Below, piece after piece: positions 1-10,093 of a DNA stretch of 64,000 nt. The first letter of the stretch is position 1. The number at the start of each line of letters is the position of its first letter. The stretch comes from Ruminococcus sp. (GTDB lineage: Bacteria > Bacillota > Clostridia > Oscillospirales > Acutalibacteraceae), in NCBI GenBank assembly GCA_017456845.1, contig JAFTIP010000015.1, forward strand, positions 1-64,000. Direction: 5' to 3'. Under the pieces are notes generated by a model that did not search any database, was not told where the DNA came from, and was given only the letters and a program-made list of their open reading frames with translations. The position numbers were made by a program, and so were the translations under genes.

Positions 1-524
1 GACTTGTTCGTGTTTCTCCCTTCGACTCTGCAGGCAGAAGACACACAAGCTTCTCTTCCCTTGAGGTTATGCCTGAAATCGAGGAAGATACATCTGTAGT
101 TATTCCACCTGAGGAAATCAAGATGGACGTTTACCGTGCATCAGGTGCAGGCGGTCAGAAGGTTAACAAAACATCTTCTGCTGTTCGTCTTACCCATATC
201 CCCACAGGTATTGTTGTTGCTTCTCAGGTTGAAAGAAGCCAGTATCAGAACCGAGATGTGGCTATGAAGATGCTTATTTCTAAGCTTGTTGAAATCAAAG
301 AGCAGCAGCATCTTGAAAAAATCTCTGACATTAAAGGTGTTCAGAAAGAAATTACTTGGGGTAGCCAAATTCGAAGCTACGTATTTATGCCCTATACTTT
401 AGCTAAGGACCACCGAACAGGCTTTGAATCAGGTAACATCAACGCAGTTATGGATGGCGATTTAGACGGATTCATTAACGCTTACCTTAAGGCATTGAGT
501 CAGGGTGAAATTCAGAAAAACTAA
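1..524 (+). CDS. prfB: Peptide chain release factor 2, C-terminal part (5' end outside window)
   Basis: RF2 reads UGA and UAA stop codons and triggers release of the finished peptide on the ribosome. The open frame enters the window at base 3 with no start codon, so the N-terminal part, including any programmed frameshift site, lies outside. The visible part runs from the [16 protein letters not shown] stretch through the catalytic GGQ motif ([15 protein letters not shown], near base 150) to the usual RF C-terminus, which contains [17 protein letters not shown]2 rather than RF1 is favoured by the [15 protein letters not shown] and KDHRTG wording. The phosphoglycerate mutase gene follows after 21 bases on the same strand with no terminator between them. 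Confidence 0.95.
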   Translation, partial: LVRVSPFDSAGRRHTSFSSLEVMPEIEEDTSVVIPPEEIKMDVYRASGAGGQKVNKTSSAVRLTHIPTGIVVASQVERSQYQNRDVAMKMLISKLVEIKEQQHLEKISDIKGVQKEITWGSQIRSYVFMPYTLAKDHRTGFESGNINAVMDGDLDGFINAYLKALSQGEIQKN

Positions 525-545
525 TATTTAGAAAGAAGAATATAT

Positions 546-1760
546 ATGAAATATCTTGTTATGCTTTGCGATGGTATGGCTGATGAGCCAAGTGTAGCAT
601 TAAACGGTAAAACCCCTATGGAGCTTGCCAACAAGCCTATGATGGAAAAGCTTGCAAAAAAAGGTGAGGTTGGTCTTGCAAGAACTGTTGAAGACGGTAT
701 GAGCCCCGGCTCTGACGTTGCAAACCTCGCTGTGCTCGGCTATGATGCTAAGAAATATTACAGCGGTCGTTCTCCCTTAGAGGCTGCAAGCATCGGAATA
801 GACCTTAAAGATACAGACGTAACCTTCAGATGCAACCTTGTTACACTTTCTGATGAAGAAAACTACGAAGACAAAACAATTCTTGACTACTGTGCTGATG
901 ATATCTCCACAGAGGAAGCAAGAAAGATTATTGAAACTGTTGAAGCTGAGCTTGGTAATGATGAGTTTAAGTTTTACTCAGGCGTTTCTTACAGACATTG
1001 CCTTGTATGGGACAATGGTAACGCAAAGCCCGGTAAGCTTACTCCTCCCCACGACATCACAGGCAAAGCTATTAAAGAATACTTACCTACCGATGAAGCT
1101 AAAGAGAAGCTCTTACCTTTAATGAAAAAGAGCTATGAATTCCTGAAGGACCATCCTGTTAATAAAGAAAGAGAAGCCAGAGGCAAACGTCCTGCAAACT
1201 CTATCTGGCTCTGGGGTGAAGGTACCAAGCCTTTACTTGACTCCTTTGAGGAGCTTTATGGAGTTAAGGGCAGTATGATTTCTGCTGTTGACCTTCTTAA
1301 GGGTATTGCTATCTGTGCCAAAATGAGAAGTGTTGATGTTGAAGGTGCTACAGGCTACATAGATACAAACTTTGAGGGTAAGGCTACTGCCGCCATTGAA
1401 GAGTTCAAGAATGGTGCCGAACTTGTTTACGTTCACGTTGAGGCTCCTGACGAGTGCGGTCACAGATTCGAGGCAGAAAACAAGGTTAAGGCTATTGAAC
1501 TTATTGATGAAAAGGTACTTACTCCTATTGTTGAAGCTCTTGAAGCTATGGATGATGACTTTGCAGTGCTTGTATGCCCTGACCATCCCACACCACTTAA
1601 CACAAAAACTCATTCACGTACTCCTGTACCCTACCTTATTTACAGAAGCAACGCTGAAGTTAACTCTAACGTTGAAAAGTTTACGGAAGCTGAGGCTGAG
1701 AAGACAGGCGTATTTATTGACAAGGGCTACACCCTTATGAACAGATTTCTTAACAAATAA
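546..1760 (+). CDS. apgM: Archaeal-type cofactor-independent phosphoglycerate mutase
   Basis: Interconverts 3- and 2-phosphoglycerate in glycolysis without 2,3-bisphosphoglycerate. The 404 residues match the ApgM family (about 400), an alkaline-phosphatase-superfamily metalloenzyme. Visible marks are the N-terminal metal ligand in MLCDGMAD (Asp9), the phosphorylated-Ser region MSPGSDVANLAVLGYD (Ser56), YSGRSPLEAAS, VHVEAPDECGHR and CPDHPTP near the C-terminus. This form is shorter than and distinct from bacterial GpmI (about 510 residues). The ribosome-binding site is a weak purine run (AGAAAGAAG). It probably shares a transcript with prfB and ends at a strong hairpin. Confidence 0.93.
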   Translation: MKYLVMLCDGMADEPSVALNGKTPMELANKPMMEKLAKKGEVGLARTVEDGMSPGSDVANLAVLGYDAKKYYSGRSPLEAASIGIDLKDTDVTFRCNLVTLSDEENYEDKTILDYCADDISTEEARKIIETVEAELGNDEFKFYSGVSYRHCLVWDNGNAKPGKLTPPHDITGKAIKEYLPTDEAKEKLLPLMKKSYEFLKDHPVNKEREARGKRPANSIWLWGEGTKPLLDSFEELYGVKGSMISAVDLLKGIAICAKMRSVDVEGATGYIDTNFEGKATAAIEEFKNGAELVYVHVEAPDECGHRFEAENKVKAIELIDEKVLTPIVEALEAMDDDFAVLVCPDHPTPLNTKTHSRTPVPYLIYRSNAEVNSNVEKFTEAEAEKTGVFIDKGYTLMNRFLNK

Positions 1761-1775
1761 GAATACATAAAATTA

Positions 1776-1808
1776 TCCCGACAAGTATTAATGCTTGTCG
1801 GGATTTTT
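1776..1808. terminator. Bidirectional intrinsic terminator between apgM and the cysteine-peptidase gene
   Basis: A perfect 10-bp stem (TCCCGACAAG / CTTGTCGGGA) with an 8-base loop is followed by five Ts on the + strand. The reverse strand also runs into a T-rich stretch. It sits between two convergent genes and can serve both. Confidence 0.9.
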
Positions 1809-1816
1809 ACGCTTAT

Positions 1817-4312
1817 TCACCAGTTTTTTACGGTGTATTTTCCGCCGCTGTCAGGAGCTACGGGATAAAACTTCTGCTCACCGCCTGTATACGGTATATC
1901 TATGGTCTGGATATTACCATTAGTAAATATAACATAGGACGCATCTTCAGGAAGATCTAAAGTATAAAGAGTCTCACCAAATTCATTCTGACCAGAGTTT
2001 TGCATAGGCACACCGGGCCATTTGCTCATTGACTGACTGCTGTCAGACCAATAATAGCAACTGATTGTACCCTGCCAGCCAAAGGAGTTCGTAAAGGTAA
2101 CAACATTTTTGACTGCAGGCTCTGTTACAGAAGGAGTTGAAGGTTCTATGGGAGCTTCTGTTGCTGGTTCTGTAGCCTCAGTTGTAATTTCCTGAGTTGC
2201 AGTAGTTATAATAACCGCTGCAGTTGTTTCTGTGGTTTCTGCAGATTCAGTATAAATTGCTATTGAGCTTTCAGTTTGGTTTGCAATTGTTGTTACAACC
2301 TCAGAAGGCTCTGTTATTATTGAGGTTTCTGTTGTCTGCTCTGCAGCCTCTGTATCGAATATTGCAGTAGGTGTGGGTGTAGGAGTAGGTGTTTCAGGAA
2401 TTGTTGCGATTTCTGTATAATCGGTAGGATGTGTAACTACCACAGTATACTTTTCGCCCACATTTGCAAAACCTGTAAGCTTTGCAAGGTATTTCTGGAT
2501 GCAGGTAGCATCCTTGACACTTATCTTTGTATCGATGTTACAATCTGCACTTGTGAGATTAAGTGCATCCTCTTTAACAAGAAAAGCTATAAACTTCTGA
2601 ATTACAGATGCGTCGTTGATTTTAATGTTGCCATCACCGTTTGCATCACCGTAAACATACTCCTCAACCTCAGGCAAAGTTGTAACTACAGCTTCTGTTG
2701 TGGTTTCAACCGGCTCTGTAGTTAATGTGGTGTTTTCGGTGAAAATTATAGTTGTTTCGGTAGGTAAAACTACTGTGGTTGGGATAACTTCAGCTGTGGT
2801 TTCTGCGGATTCTGTGGGGATAACAGTTGTTTTTGGAGGCTCAGTTTCACTTGCAGGAACAGTCGTGTTTTCCACAGGCTCTGTAATAACAGGTTGAACT
2901 GTGGTGAGTGTTTCTTTTTCTGTTGTTTCAGGAGCAACAGTAGTTGTTACGGGAACATACTCTTCAAACTGAGGAAAGTTTACCGTTTGGCTTGAACCGT
3001 CAAGTCTGATGGGATAAGTGTTTGACGGCTTGGAAACTCCGCCTGTAAACTCATCTACAATCTCCATATTTTTGACAGTAAAAACTTTACCGTCTGCGTT
3101 TGTATCCTCAAACTTAATACTCCAAGCATATTCGTGCAAGGTTTCAGAAGTTACATCAGGCACAATGTTACTTAAAGCATAAAGCATGGTTCCGTCGTTT
3201 GGGTTTGTGGTACCATCGTAAGAGTATTTATTAAATGTCATACCATGCTGACGTTTAACACCAACCTCATAAGAGTACTCGTTGCCGTTTTTAGTCGCAG
3301 TTACATACACTTTACCCTGACTTCTGTCAGCAGTATTTAAAGTATAACGCAGGTAAAGGTCTGAATCCGAATCATAAGGTATAACCTCTATGCTTACAAA
3401 ATCATGTAAAGCTTCGGGGCGATAATTACCTGAAACGGGGCAATCCTTAACACAGGAAGTCATATTAAGTGCATCATAAGCAATCCACATAAAACCTTTA
3501 TTGTGCCTTTCGGTTCCCCATGAGTTAGCAACTTTAAAAGCACCCATTTCGCCTGAATCAACATTTCCGTTATCATTGACATCTGTCCAGATATTATCAT
3601 TATAACCTACAAGAGCCAAGCGATGACCCTGACCTGATTTATCACATAGTCTGACAATGTACTCGTCAACATACTTATCATTTTCCGAAACATCGGGATG
3701 AGCCTTGATTCGCTCAACATCCCAACTATAAATAGGAGTTGTAACAGCTAACACTTCTCCTTGCGCAAGCAGAGTTTTAATATTTTGCAAGTCGGCATCA
3801 TCAGGAGAAGTGATAGCAGAACTCTCCATACCAATATCTTTTAAGTAAGTATAGTCTTTAATCCGATACTGCATAGCCTCTTTCCAGACCTGCTCTGTAG
3901 CAAACCAATTGTTCCACTCTTTAGTGTTATAGGGCACTGTACTTAAGGGCACACTGCCGATTTCTTTCATACTATTATAGCCATCAATATCCCAAGCTCC
4001 TGTTCCCCTGCCTCCGTTAATAATATTAAAGTTAAACGAAGGAGAAAAAGTATTATCAGGAGTTGTGGGAACACCCATAGAACGGTTCATCATATAGGTA
4101 AACTGATAATATGTCTGTCCCCAGCTTACACAGGAACCTAAATCTTCCTGATTACCTATTGCAGGAAAGTAAGGGCTGAGGCTGTTATCTACAAAATCAG
4201 GTAAGAGTGTCTCTTCAGCTGAAGCAGTAGTATTAAAACAAACCGAAAAAGAGGACACCAATATAAATAAAATTAAAACAAAAGAGCTTAGTTTTAGAAA
4301 TTTTATTTTCAT
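1817..4312 (-). CDS. Secreted papain-family (C1) cysteine peptidase with dockerin and CBM26-like module
   Basis: Predicted exported protease, 831 residues. Order: signal peptide (1-32); C1 peptidase domain with Cys61 in GSCVSWGQ preceded by Gln55, His230 in GQGHRLALVGY and Asn263 in VANSWGT, so a complete Cys-His-Asn set; a beta-rich region (about 300-450); Thr/Glu/Pro-rich linker (452-550); a two-repeat dockerin (553-613) with both Ca2+ loops intact (GDANGDGNIKIND and ADCNIDTKISVKD); a second linker with a PTPTPTPT run; and a C-terminal CBM26-like starch-binding module (737-831, with GWQGTISCYYW and SKWPG). The dockerin implies docking on a cohesin scaffoldin and the CBM implies starch targeting; both are family inferences. 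It starts 24 bases after clpE on the same strand with a GAGGA site and no terminator or promoter of its own that I can see. Confidence 0.9.
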   Translation of the reverse strand: MKIKFLKLSSFVLILFILVSSFSVCFNTTASAEETLLPDFVDNSLSPYFPAIGNQEDLGSCVSWGQTYYQFTYMMNRSMGVPTTPDNTFSPSFNFNIINGGRGTGAWDIDGYNSMKEIGSVPLSTVPYNTKEWNNWFATEQVWKEAMQYRIKDYTYLKDIGMESSAITSPDDADLQNIKTLLAQGEVLAVTTPIYSWDVERIKAHPDVSENDKYVDEYIVRLCDKSGQGHRLALVGYNDNIWTDVNDNGNVDSGEMGAFKVANSWGTERHNKGFMWIAYDALNMTSCVKDCPVSGNYRPEALHDFVSIEVIPYDSDSDLYLRYTLNTADRSQGKVYVTATKNGNEYSYEVGVKRQHGMTFNKYSYDGTTNPNDGTMLYALSNIVPDVTSETLHEYAWSIKFEDTNADGKVFTVKNMEIVDEFTGGVSKPSNTYPIRLDGSSQTVNFPQFEEYVPVTTTVAPETTEKETLTTVQPVITEPVENTTVPASETEPPKTTVIPTESAETTAEVIPTTVVLPTETTIIFTENTTLTTEPVETTTEAVVTTLPEVEEYVYGDANGDGNIKINDASVIQKFIAFLVKEDALNLTSADCNIDTKISVKDATCIQKYLAKLTGFANVGEKYTVVVTHPTDYTEIATIPETPTPTPTPTAIFDTEAAEQTTETSIITEPSEVVTTIANQTESSIAIYTESAETTETTAAVIITTATQEITTEATEPATEAPIEPSTPSVTEPAVKNVVTFTNSFGWQGTISCYYWSDSSQSMSKWPGVPMQNSGQNEFGETLYTLDLPEDASYVIFTNGNIQTIDIPYTGGEQKFYPVAPDSGGKYTVKNW

Positions 4313-4336
4313 ATTAGTGTCCTCATTTCAAACATA

Positions 4337-6691
4337 TTAAATTATCTGGAGTGAAACTTCATTTTCTTTAACATCAGCGTGGATGCCTGCGATACCGCCT
4401 ACTCCCTTAATAATCATTTCTTCTGCAATTCTCTGCTCTACTTCTTTGCGGATAACAGAACGTAAATCTCTTGCTCCGCTTCTGCCACCCTTAACTTTAT
4501 CGGCAAGGAAAGAACAAAGCTCATCTGTAAAGCTTAACTTAATTCCTTTTTCTTCTAATGTGGGAACATACTCATTAAGCATTAGCTTAGCAATTTTCAC
4601 TAAATCCTCACCTTCAAGATGACGGAATACAATAACCTCATCAACACGGGCTAAAAATTCCGGACGCAAGAACTCTGAAAGAGCCTGCATAACCTTTTCA
4701 CGGGTTGCATCCTGCTCACTCTTGCCAAAGCCGAGGGCGTTTTCACGCTTGTTTGAGCCAGCATTACTGGTCATAACAATAACAGTATTTTCAAAGTTGA
4801 CCACTCTGCCGTGTGCATCAGTAAGCTTACCTTCATCAAGAATCTGAAGAAGGATATTGAGAACATCGGGATGTGCTTTTTCAATTTCATCAAAAAGAAG
4901 AACGCTGTAAGGACGGCGGCGAACCTTTTCGGTTACCTGACCTGCCTCGTCGTAACCAACATAACCCGGAGGTGAACCAATGATTTTGGAAACAGAGTGT
5001 TTCTCCATAAACTCGCTCATATCAAGGCGGATAAGAGTTTCTGGAGTATCAAATAAAAGCTGAGAAAGCTGCTTTACAAGCTCTGTTTTACCTACACCGG
5101 TAGGACCTACGAAGATAAAGGAAGCAGGACGTCTTCTGGGTGCAATCTGCACACGGCTGCGTTTAATGGCACTTGCTAAAGCGTTTACGGCTTCATCCTG
5201 ACCTATAATCTTTTCCTTAAGCTGCAAGTCAATATCAGCAAGCTTTAAAAGCTCATTTTCACGAACTCTTGAGGAAGGTATACCTGTCCAGAGCTCAATT
5301 ACTTTAGCAAGGTCCTCTTCGGTTACGTTATTAATAAGGCTTGACTCGTCAATAGCAGAGAGCTCCTGCTCAACTCGTGCAAGCTCTGATTTAACGGTTG
5401 CCAGCTTTTCGTAATCAATTTCTTCAGCAGCAGAAAGCTCCGAATGCTGAACCTCAAACTTCTTTTTATCGTCGTTAAGCTTATCAAAACGCTCAAGCTC
5501 TTTGTTACGAAGTCCTGCACAGGAGCATGCTTCATCCAAAAGGTCGATAGCTTTATCGGGTAAGAAGCGGTCTGTAATATATCGTTCAGAAAATACGACA
5601 GCTTTACGTACAATATCCTCACTTACTACCACGCGGTGGTGCATTTCGTAGTATTCCTTAATACCCGCAAGCACCTCGATAGTATCTGAAATACTGGGTT
5701 CGGCTACTGTAACAGGCTGAAAACGACGTTCTAAAGCACTGTCTTTTTCGATATATTTTCTATATTCATTAAAAGTTGTTGCGCCGATAACCTGAATCTC
5801 GCCACGGGAAAGTGCAGGCTTTAAAATGTTTGCGGCATTCATAGAGCCTTCAGCATCACCTGTACCTACAAGATTATGAACCTCGTCAATAAAAAGAATT
5901 ATGTTGCCAAGTGCTTTTACTTCATCAGTTAAGCCTTTGATTCGGCTTTCAAACTGCCCTCTGAACTGAGTACCTGCAACCAAAGACGTAAGGTCAAGAA
6001 GGTGAATTTCTTTATTTTTCAGTCGCTGAGGAACATCCCCTGATGCGATACGCATAGCAAGTCCCTCGGCAATAGCTGTTTTACCTACACCCGGTTCACC
6101 GATTAAGCAGGGGTTATTTTTGCTTCTTCTAGAGAGAATCTGAATAATACGCTCAATCTCTTTATCTCTGCCGATTATGCGGTCTGTTTTGCCTTCCTTG
6201 GCTTTTCTTGTAAGGTCATAACAATAGAGATTTAAGAATCTGCGTTCCTTAGATTGCTTTTTTTCCTGCTTCTTGTTCTGCTTTGTGCTTCCCTGAGAGG
6301 CTGAGTCACCGCTCTTTGAACCGCCAAAGAAATTGTTGAAAAACGCAGGGAAAGTAGAAGCTCCTCCGGGAGAAAAGCCGTCATTATCTTTATCTGAATT
6401 ATCATTCTGGAAATCAGCCAGATTCATCTGCTCAACCAAGCCTTCTTCTTTAATGGCATTGAGCATTTCGCTCATATCGCCGTCGTTCATATTTTCCATC
6501 ATAGAATTCATCTGCTCTTCCATAGCTTCTAAATCCTCGGTGGAAAGACCCATTTTATTTATTAAATCCTCAACAGGCTTAATGCCGAGCTCCTTAGCAC
6601 AGGTAAGGCAATAGCCCTTGGGATTTGCATCGTCCTTATTTACAGAGACAAAGACCACAGCAGGCCTTTTGCCGCATTTTGAACATATCAT
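4337..6691 (-). CDS. clpE: ClpE-type Hsp100 ATPase with N-terminal zinc finger
   Basis: AAA+ unfoldase that feeds substrates to ClpP. Instead of ClpN repeats it has an N-terminal zinc finger, Cys3/Cys6 and Cys28/Cys31, which is the mark of ClpE. A flexible Gly/Ser/Asp/Lys-rich linker (about 90-150) follows, then AAA-1 (Walker A GEPGVGKT, Walker B ILFIDEVH), a short coiled-coil middle region ([16 protein letters not shown]), and AAA-2 (Walker [10 protein letters not shown], Walker B LLFDEIE, sensor TSNAGSN). An LGF tripeptide after the sensor (ENALGFGKS) fits the ClpP-docking loop. At 784 residues it is longer than typical ClpE (about 700) because of the linker. The start has a good AAGGAGG site, and the ATG overlaps the pgsA stop (ATGA). 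Confidence 0.9.
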   Translation of the reverse strand: MICSKCGKRPAVVFVSVNKDDANPKGYCLTCAKELGIKPVEDLINKMGLSTEDLEAMEEQMNSMMENMNDGDMSEMLNAIKEEGLVEQMNLADFQNDNSDKDNDGFSPGGASTFPAFFNNFFGGSKSGDSASQGSTKQNKKQEKKQSKERRFLNLYCYDLTRKAKEGKTDRIIGRDKEIERIIQILSRRSKNNPCLIGEPGVGKTAIAEGLAMRIASGDVPQRLKNKEIHLLDLTSLVAGTQFRGQFESRIKGLTDEVKALGNIILFIDEVHNLVGTGDAEGSMNAANILKPALSRGEIQVIGATTFNEYRKYIEKDSALERRFQPVTVAEPSISDTIEVLAGIKEYYEMHHRVVVSEDIVRKAVVFSERYITDRFLPDKAIDLLDEACSCAGLRNKELERFDKLNDDKKKFEVQHSELSAAEEIDYEKLATVKSELARVEQELSAIDESSLINNVTEEDLAKVIELWTGIPSSRVRENELLKLADIDLQLKEKIIGQDEAVNALASAIKRSRVQIAPRRRPASFIFVGPTGVGKTELVKQLSQLLFDTPETLIRLDMSEFMEKHSVSKIIGSPPGYVGYDEAGQVTEKVRRRPYSVLLFDEIEKAHPDVLNILLQILDEGKLTDAHGRVVNFENTVIVMTSNAGSNKRENALGFGKSEQDATREKVMQALSEFLRPEFLARVDEVIVFRHLEGEDLVKIAKLMLNEYVPTLEEKGIKLSFTDELCSFLADKVKGGRSGARDLRSVIRKEVEQRIAEEMIIKGVGGIAGIHADVKENEVSLQII

Positions 6692-7317
6692 TTTGTTGCC
6701 TCCTTGTTTGATTTTTCCGCTCTCATAATTTCACGGAAAAACATAAAATAACGAATAAGCGAGTAAATCATCATTACCGCTGTAAGTGTAAGCAGAATAA
6801 TAGCATAAATTCTGAACTGGTCTTCCATACCTAAAATAAGGTCAAAAAGCACAATAAGACCTACAGAGATATAGAACAAAAACGTACCCACCTTGCCGTA
6901 CCATTTAGATGCACATGGTTTAACGTGATTTTTCAGCATATAAGTTGCACCTATAAGCATTAAAAAATCTTTTAAAATCAGCAAAGCGATTACAGGGATT
7001 ACTGCAGGCTCGATAAACACAACACAAACACCAACAGCAAATAGCGTAAGCTTATCTGCCACGGGGTCAAGCATTTTGCCAAGCTCGGTTATTTGATTAA
7101 GCTTTCTGGCAAGTAATCCGTCGAAAAAATCGCTGAGACCCGATAGCAAAAGACAAACAGCCGCAGAAATAGTGTATTCTTCTGCATAGTCCATATTGCG
7201 TGCTTTGAAAAAGAAACAAAGCATCGGGGCAATTAAAGCAATTCTGAAATAACAAAGTATATTAGGCACAGTAAAAATATATGCCCAATCTACTTTTTTG
7301 GATTTGTTGTATTCCAT
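6688..7317 (-). CDS. pgsA: CDP-diacylglycerol--glycerol-3-phosphate 3-phosphatidyltransferase
   Basis: Makes phosphatidylglycerol phosphate from CDP-diacylglycerol and glycerol-3-phosphate, the committed step to phosphatidylglycerol and cardiolipin. It is an integral membrane protein with about five or six hydrophobic segments. The CDP-alcohol phosphotransferase motif D-G-x2-A-R-x8-G-x3-D-x3-D is complete (FDGLLARKLNQ ... GKMLDPVADK). I take the ATG at 7317, preceded by GGGTGGG at normal spacing; an in-frame GTG four codons upstream has no spacing for a ribosome-binding site. It is coupled to clpE by a 4-base overlap. Confidence 0.9.
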   Translation of the reverse strand: MEYNKSKKVDWAYIFTVPNILCYFRIALIAPMLCFFFKARNMDYAEEYTISAAVCLLLSGLSDFFDGLLARKLNQITELGKMLDPVADKLTLFAVGVCVVFIEPAVIPVIALLILKDFLMLIGATYMLKNHVKPCASKWYGKVGTFLFYISVGLIVLFDLILGMEDQFRIYAIILLTLTAVMMIYSLIRYFMFFREIMRAEKSNKEATK

Positions 7318-7339
7318 TTCATATCCCACCCAAAATAAA

Positions 7340-8047
7340 TTATATGTTACTAAAGCTATATATAAAGCTTTGAATAAGCGTATTTAAACCGCCAAAATAA
7401 AATAACGAGAAAAAGAATGACTTTGAAATATAGGCTTCATTAAGTATAAAGACACCACCACCTGTAAGAGGGATTATAAGCTTGAAGGCAAAAGCTAAAA
7501 TATATACTGCCAGCAAACCCTCTAATACACCTAAAACCATTCCTGCAAGAGAATCAACCACTCTGATAAGAGGAAGGCGAAATAACTTTGAAACGCCTTT
7601 AAAAACCTTGTTGAGAACAAAAAGGAGTAATATAAAAAGTATTAAGAAGAAAACAACCGAAATAACTCCTACAACGGGAGTCATTATAACTTCTTCTATA
7701 GCTAAAGTTGCAGAGTTACCGAATAATTCGGAAACCTTTGCCTCATTTACACCAAAGTAAACAAGAGAATTAGAAAGTACAGTCGGAAGCGACTCCATAA
7801 GACCTGATGCCTTTTGTGTAGCCGTTGTTAATGCAGAGTCATTAACAACTTTGCTGACGCTTTCAATTATTGTTTGTTTTATAAATGCATTATAAACAAG
7901 CTCTGCCAAAAAATGAGAAATAAAAACTGCCAGAAGAAAGGAAGACACTAACGCAAGCAACCTGCATATTGCCTTTGCAGCTCCGGTTCTTATTCCTGCT
8001 ATGACAAAAATAAGAATTATTATTAAAGAAAGAATATCTAAAACCAT
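7340..8047 (-). CDS. CvpA-family membrane protein
   Basis: Small integral membrane protein of the CvpA (colicin V production) family. The N-terminus (MVLDILSLIIILIFVIAGIRTG) is typical, and four or five hydrophobic helices are visible, including one near residues 125-148 and one near 163-190. The family is linked to envelope integrity, but its biochemical role is not settled. It lies in the same operon run between the DUF5711 and pgsA genes, 9 bases after the former. An AAAGG site precedes the ATG. Confidence 0.75.
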   Translation of the reverse strand: MVLDILSLIIILIFVIAGIRTGAAKAICRLLALVSSFLLAVFISHFLAELVYNAFIKQTIIESVSKVVNDSALTTATQKASGLMESLPTVLSNSLVYFGVNEAKVSELFGNSATLAIEEVIMTPVVGVISVVFFLILFILLLFVLNKVFKGVSKLFRLPLIRVVDSLAGMVLGVLEGLLAVYILAFAFKLIIPLTGGGVFILNEAYISKSFFFSLFYFGGLNTLIQSFIYSFSNI

Positions 8048-8056
8048 ATGTAACCT

Positions 8057-9307
8057 TTAAAAAGAATAAAGTGAAATATCCTTAAGCCCCAAAGCTACCG
8101 AAGCATCCGGAGCAATAAGACGAATCTGACGGCTGTCGGGAGTAATCTTTACACTGCTGAGCAATTCGCCGTTTTGTGAATAAAGATATATGTTTGAACC
8201 ATCGCTGATTGACACTCTGTTTTTGTAGGATGATATATAATCAGCGGCATAATCAGTTTCAATTTTTGAATCAATAGAACCTGATTTATTTATGCACTCA
8301 ATTGTACAGTTTCTGCCATCGCCGCTTCGAGAAAGACTTAAGCAAAGCTCCCCCGTGTCGGTATTTATATCGTAAGACGTAAGCGTCATCTGCGAATATG
8401 TATTTTTAGTAATTTTCGAGAAATTTCTGCCGTTAATTACATAAGAAGCATTTTCGCCAATTACACAAGCAGAACCATCATCAAGATACTCGCAATCAAA
8501 AACTACATCAGAAGAAATTTCGTGGAAAGCTAAAGGCTTTTCTTCAGTAAAATCAAAAACGTAAACCACGCTTTTTTCAATACCGTTCTCGCCGGTTACT
8601 CCGCAGGCAATTGCACCTGTTGCATCAGAGTTAAGAGCCATAGCGGTTATATAATATTCCTCAAAAGAATAGCCATAAACAGGAGTATCTGCCGCACTAT
8701 AAACCGAAAGCTTAGCTTTATAGTCATGACTTTCGGTTACTGTGGCAAAATTAAGGTCAGGGGTAACGTCTGCAAGATACATTTTTGAGTCGGTTTCACC
8801 TGTATACACAAGCTTTTCGCTTGAATACAGAGAATATTTGTTACCACCTAAGTCATAAATAACAGAAGACCCATTGTGATTAAGCTTCATAATCGGATTA
8901 TTGAAAGAAACCTGAGAAGTAAACACTTCTTCACCGTTGTTATTATGTACTACATAATGAGTATCGGAAACATAAGCAAAACCTTCGCTGTACGTATCAA
9001 AATTGCCGTTAGAAACTAATGAACCCTTAAGAGAAACAGGAAAATTAGAAGAGCTCAGATTATAAGAGGAACAGCCTGAACAGGTAAAACGGTTAAACAC
9101 CACAAAAACAATTGCCACCAAAAGAACTATCACCATAAGCGCAAGGATTATTTTTTTATAAGAAAGGGACCTTTTGTTATCTTTTTCCTTATCCCCTGCA
9201 TTCTGGTTGTAATCCTCAAGAGGAAGCTGCTCGTAGCTTAAGACTGCACGCTTAGTATCATACATTTCTTCTTTATAATGACGGGGAGATATTTTTCGTT
9301 TTTTCAA
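8057..9307 (-). CDS. DUF5711-type membrane-anchored propeller-like protein
   Basis: Function unknown. The 416-residue protein has a charged cytoplasmic N-terminus (1-48), one membrane helix (about 52-71), a CSGC pair just outside the membrane (76-79), and a beta-rich extracellular domain. Recurring short strands such as SEGFAYVSDTHYVVHNNNGEEV and NKYSLYSSEKLVYTG suggest a WD/PQQ-like propeller. This layout matches DUF5711, known mainly from Ruminococcaceae and relatives. The start codon is TTG, chosen because GGAGG lies 7 bases upstream. Translation probably follows truA (18-base gap). Confidence 0.65.
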   Translation of the reverse strand: MKKRKISPRHYKEEMYDTKRAVLSYEQLPLEDYNQNAGDKEKDNKRSLSYKKIILALMVIVLLVAIVFVVFNRFTCSGCSSYNLSSSNFPVSLKGSLVSNGNFDTYSEGFAYVSDTHYVVHNNNGEEVFTSQVSFNNPIMKLNHNGSSVIYDLGGNKYSLYSSEKLVYTGETDSKMYLADVTPDLNFATVTESHDYKAKLSVYSAADTPVYGYSFEEYYITAMALNSDATGAIACGVTGENGIEKSVVYVFDFTEEKPLAFHEISSDVVFDCEYLDDGSACVIGENASYVINGRNFSKITKNTYSQMTLTSYDINTDTGELCLSLSRSGDGRNCTIECINKSGSIDSKIETDYAADYISSYKNRVSISDGSNIYLYSQNGELLSSVKITPDSRQIRLIAPDASVALGLKDISLYSF

Positions 9308-9325
9308 TTTCTGTTCCTCCTTTCT

Positions 9326-10093
9326 TTATAAATCATAGAACACTTTGTTAAGGTAAAGACCCTGCGGCGGTGCGGTAGGACCCGCCGAGTTTCTGGATTC
9401 TGCTTTAATAATCTCAGGAATTGCATCAGGAGCTATTTTACCTTCATTAATACTTAATAGAGTACCAACCATAATACGCACCATATTATAAAGGAAACCG
9501 TTACCTTCTACGGTAAACTCCACAATATCACCCTTTTTGATAACCGTAAAGTCATATATAGTACGAACGAAATCGCCCTTTTCCCTCTTATCAAGAGTAC
9601 AGAAAGAGGTAAAATCGTGGGTGCCTATATAGTCTTTAGATGCTTTGTTAAGAAGATTGATATCAATATTATATCTGTAATGCAAAGCTCTGCCAACATA
9701 AAAAGGGTCTCGCTCGGGTCGATTAAGAACCCTATACACATAGCGCTTACCTTTTGCGTTATACCTGGCGTGAAAATCAAGCGAAACTTCCTTTGCACTA
9801 AGCACAACAACGCTATCAGGCAAATGAGAGTTAAGTGCCGCCTTAAGCCTTTCGGCAGGAATAGGATGTGAAATTTTTGTGCTGATACAAAACATTTCGG
9901 CATGAACGCCGGAGTCTGTACGGCTACAGGCTTTAATGTCGGGGCTATCGCCTATTACTGCATATAAAGCGTTCTGAAACACTTCCTGCACAGTAACGGC
10001 GTTATGCTGAATCTGCCAGCCGTGATACTTTGAGCCGTCATATGAAATTGTAATTAAAATATTACGCAAATTTTCATTAGAGGAAGATATCAC
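9326..10093 (-). CDS. truA: tRNA pseudouridine(38-40) synthase
   Basis: Isomerises uridines 38-40 in the tRNA anticodon stem-loop. The catalytic Asp is in ACSRTDSGVHAEMF; other family marks are ISYDGSKYHGWQ near the N-terminus and GNGFLYNMVRIMVGTL near the C-terminus. The start is uncertain: a TTG at 10102 abuts the GGAG with no spacing, so I prefer GTG at 10093 with GGAG 9 bases upstream. Either way it overlaps the 3' end of ecfT, suggesting translational coupling, an order common in Firmicutes (ecfA1-ecfA2-ecfT-truA). Confidence 0.93.
   Translation of the reverse strand: MISSSNENLRNILITISYDGSKYHGWQIQHNAVTVQEVFQNALYAVIGDSPDIKACSRTDSGVHAEMFCISTKISHPIPAERLKAALNSHLPDSVVVLSAKEVSLDFHARYNAKGKRYVYRVLNRPERDPFYVGRALHYRYNIDINLLNKASKDYIGTHDFTSFCTLDKREKGDFVRTIYDFTVIKKGDIVEFTVEGNGFLYNMVRIMVGTLLSINEGKIAPDAIPEIIKAESRNSAGPTAPPQGLYLNKVFYDL

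Noticed and set aside
2100..2960. Repetitive Thr/Glu/Pro codon stretches in the peptidase gene (and 48420-48640 in the esterase gene)
   Set aside because: They are low-complexity interdomain linkers; there is no regular repeat-spacer structure, so not CRISPR or a satellite.
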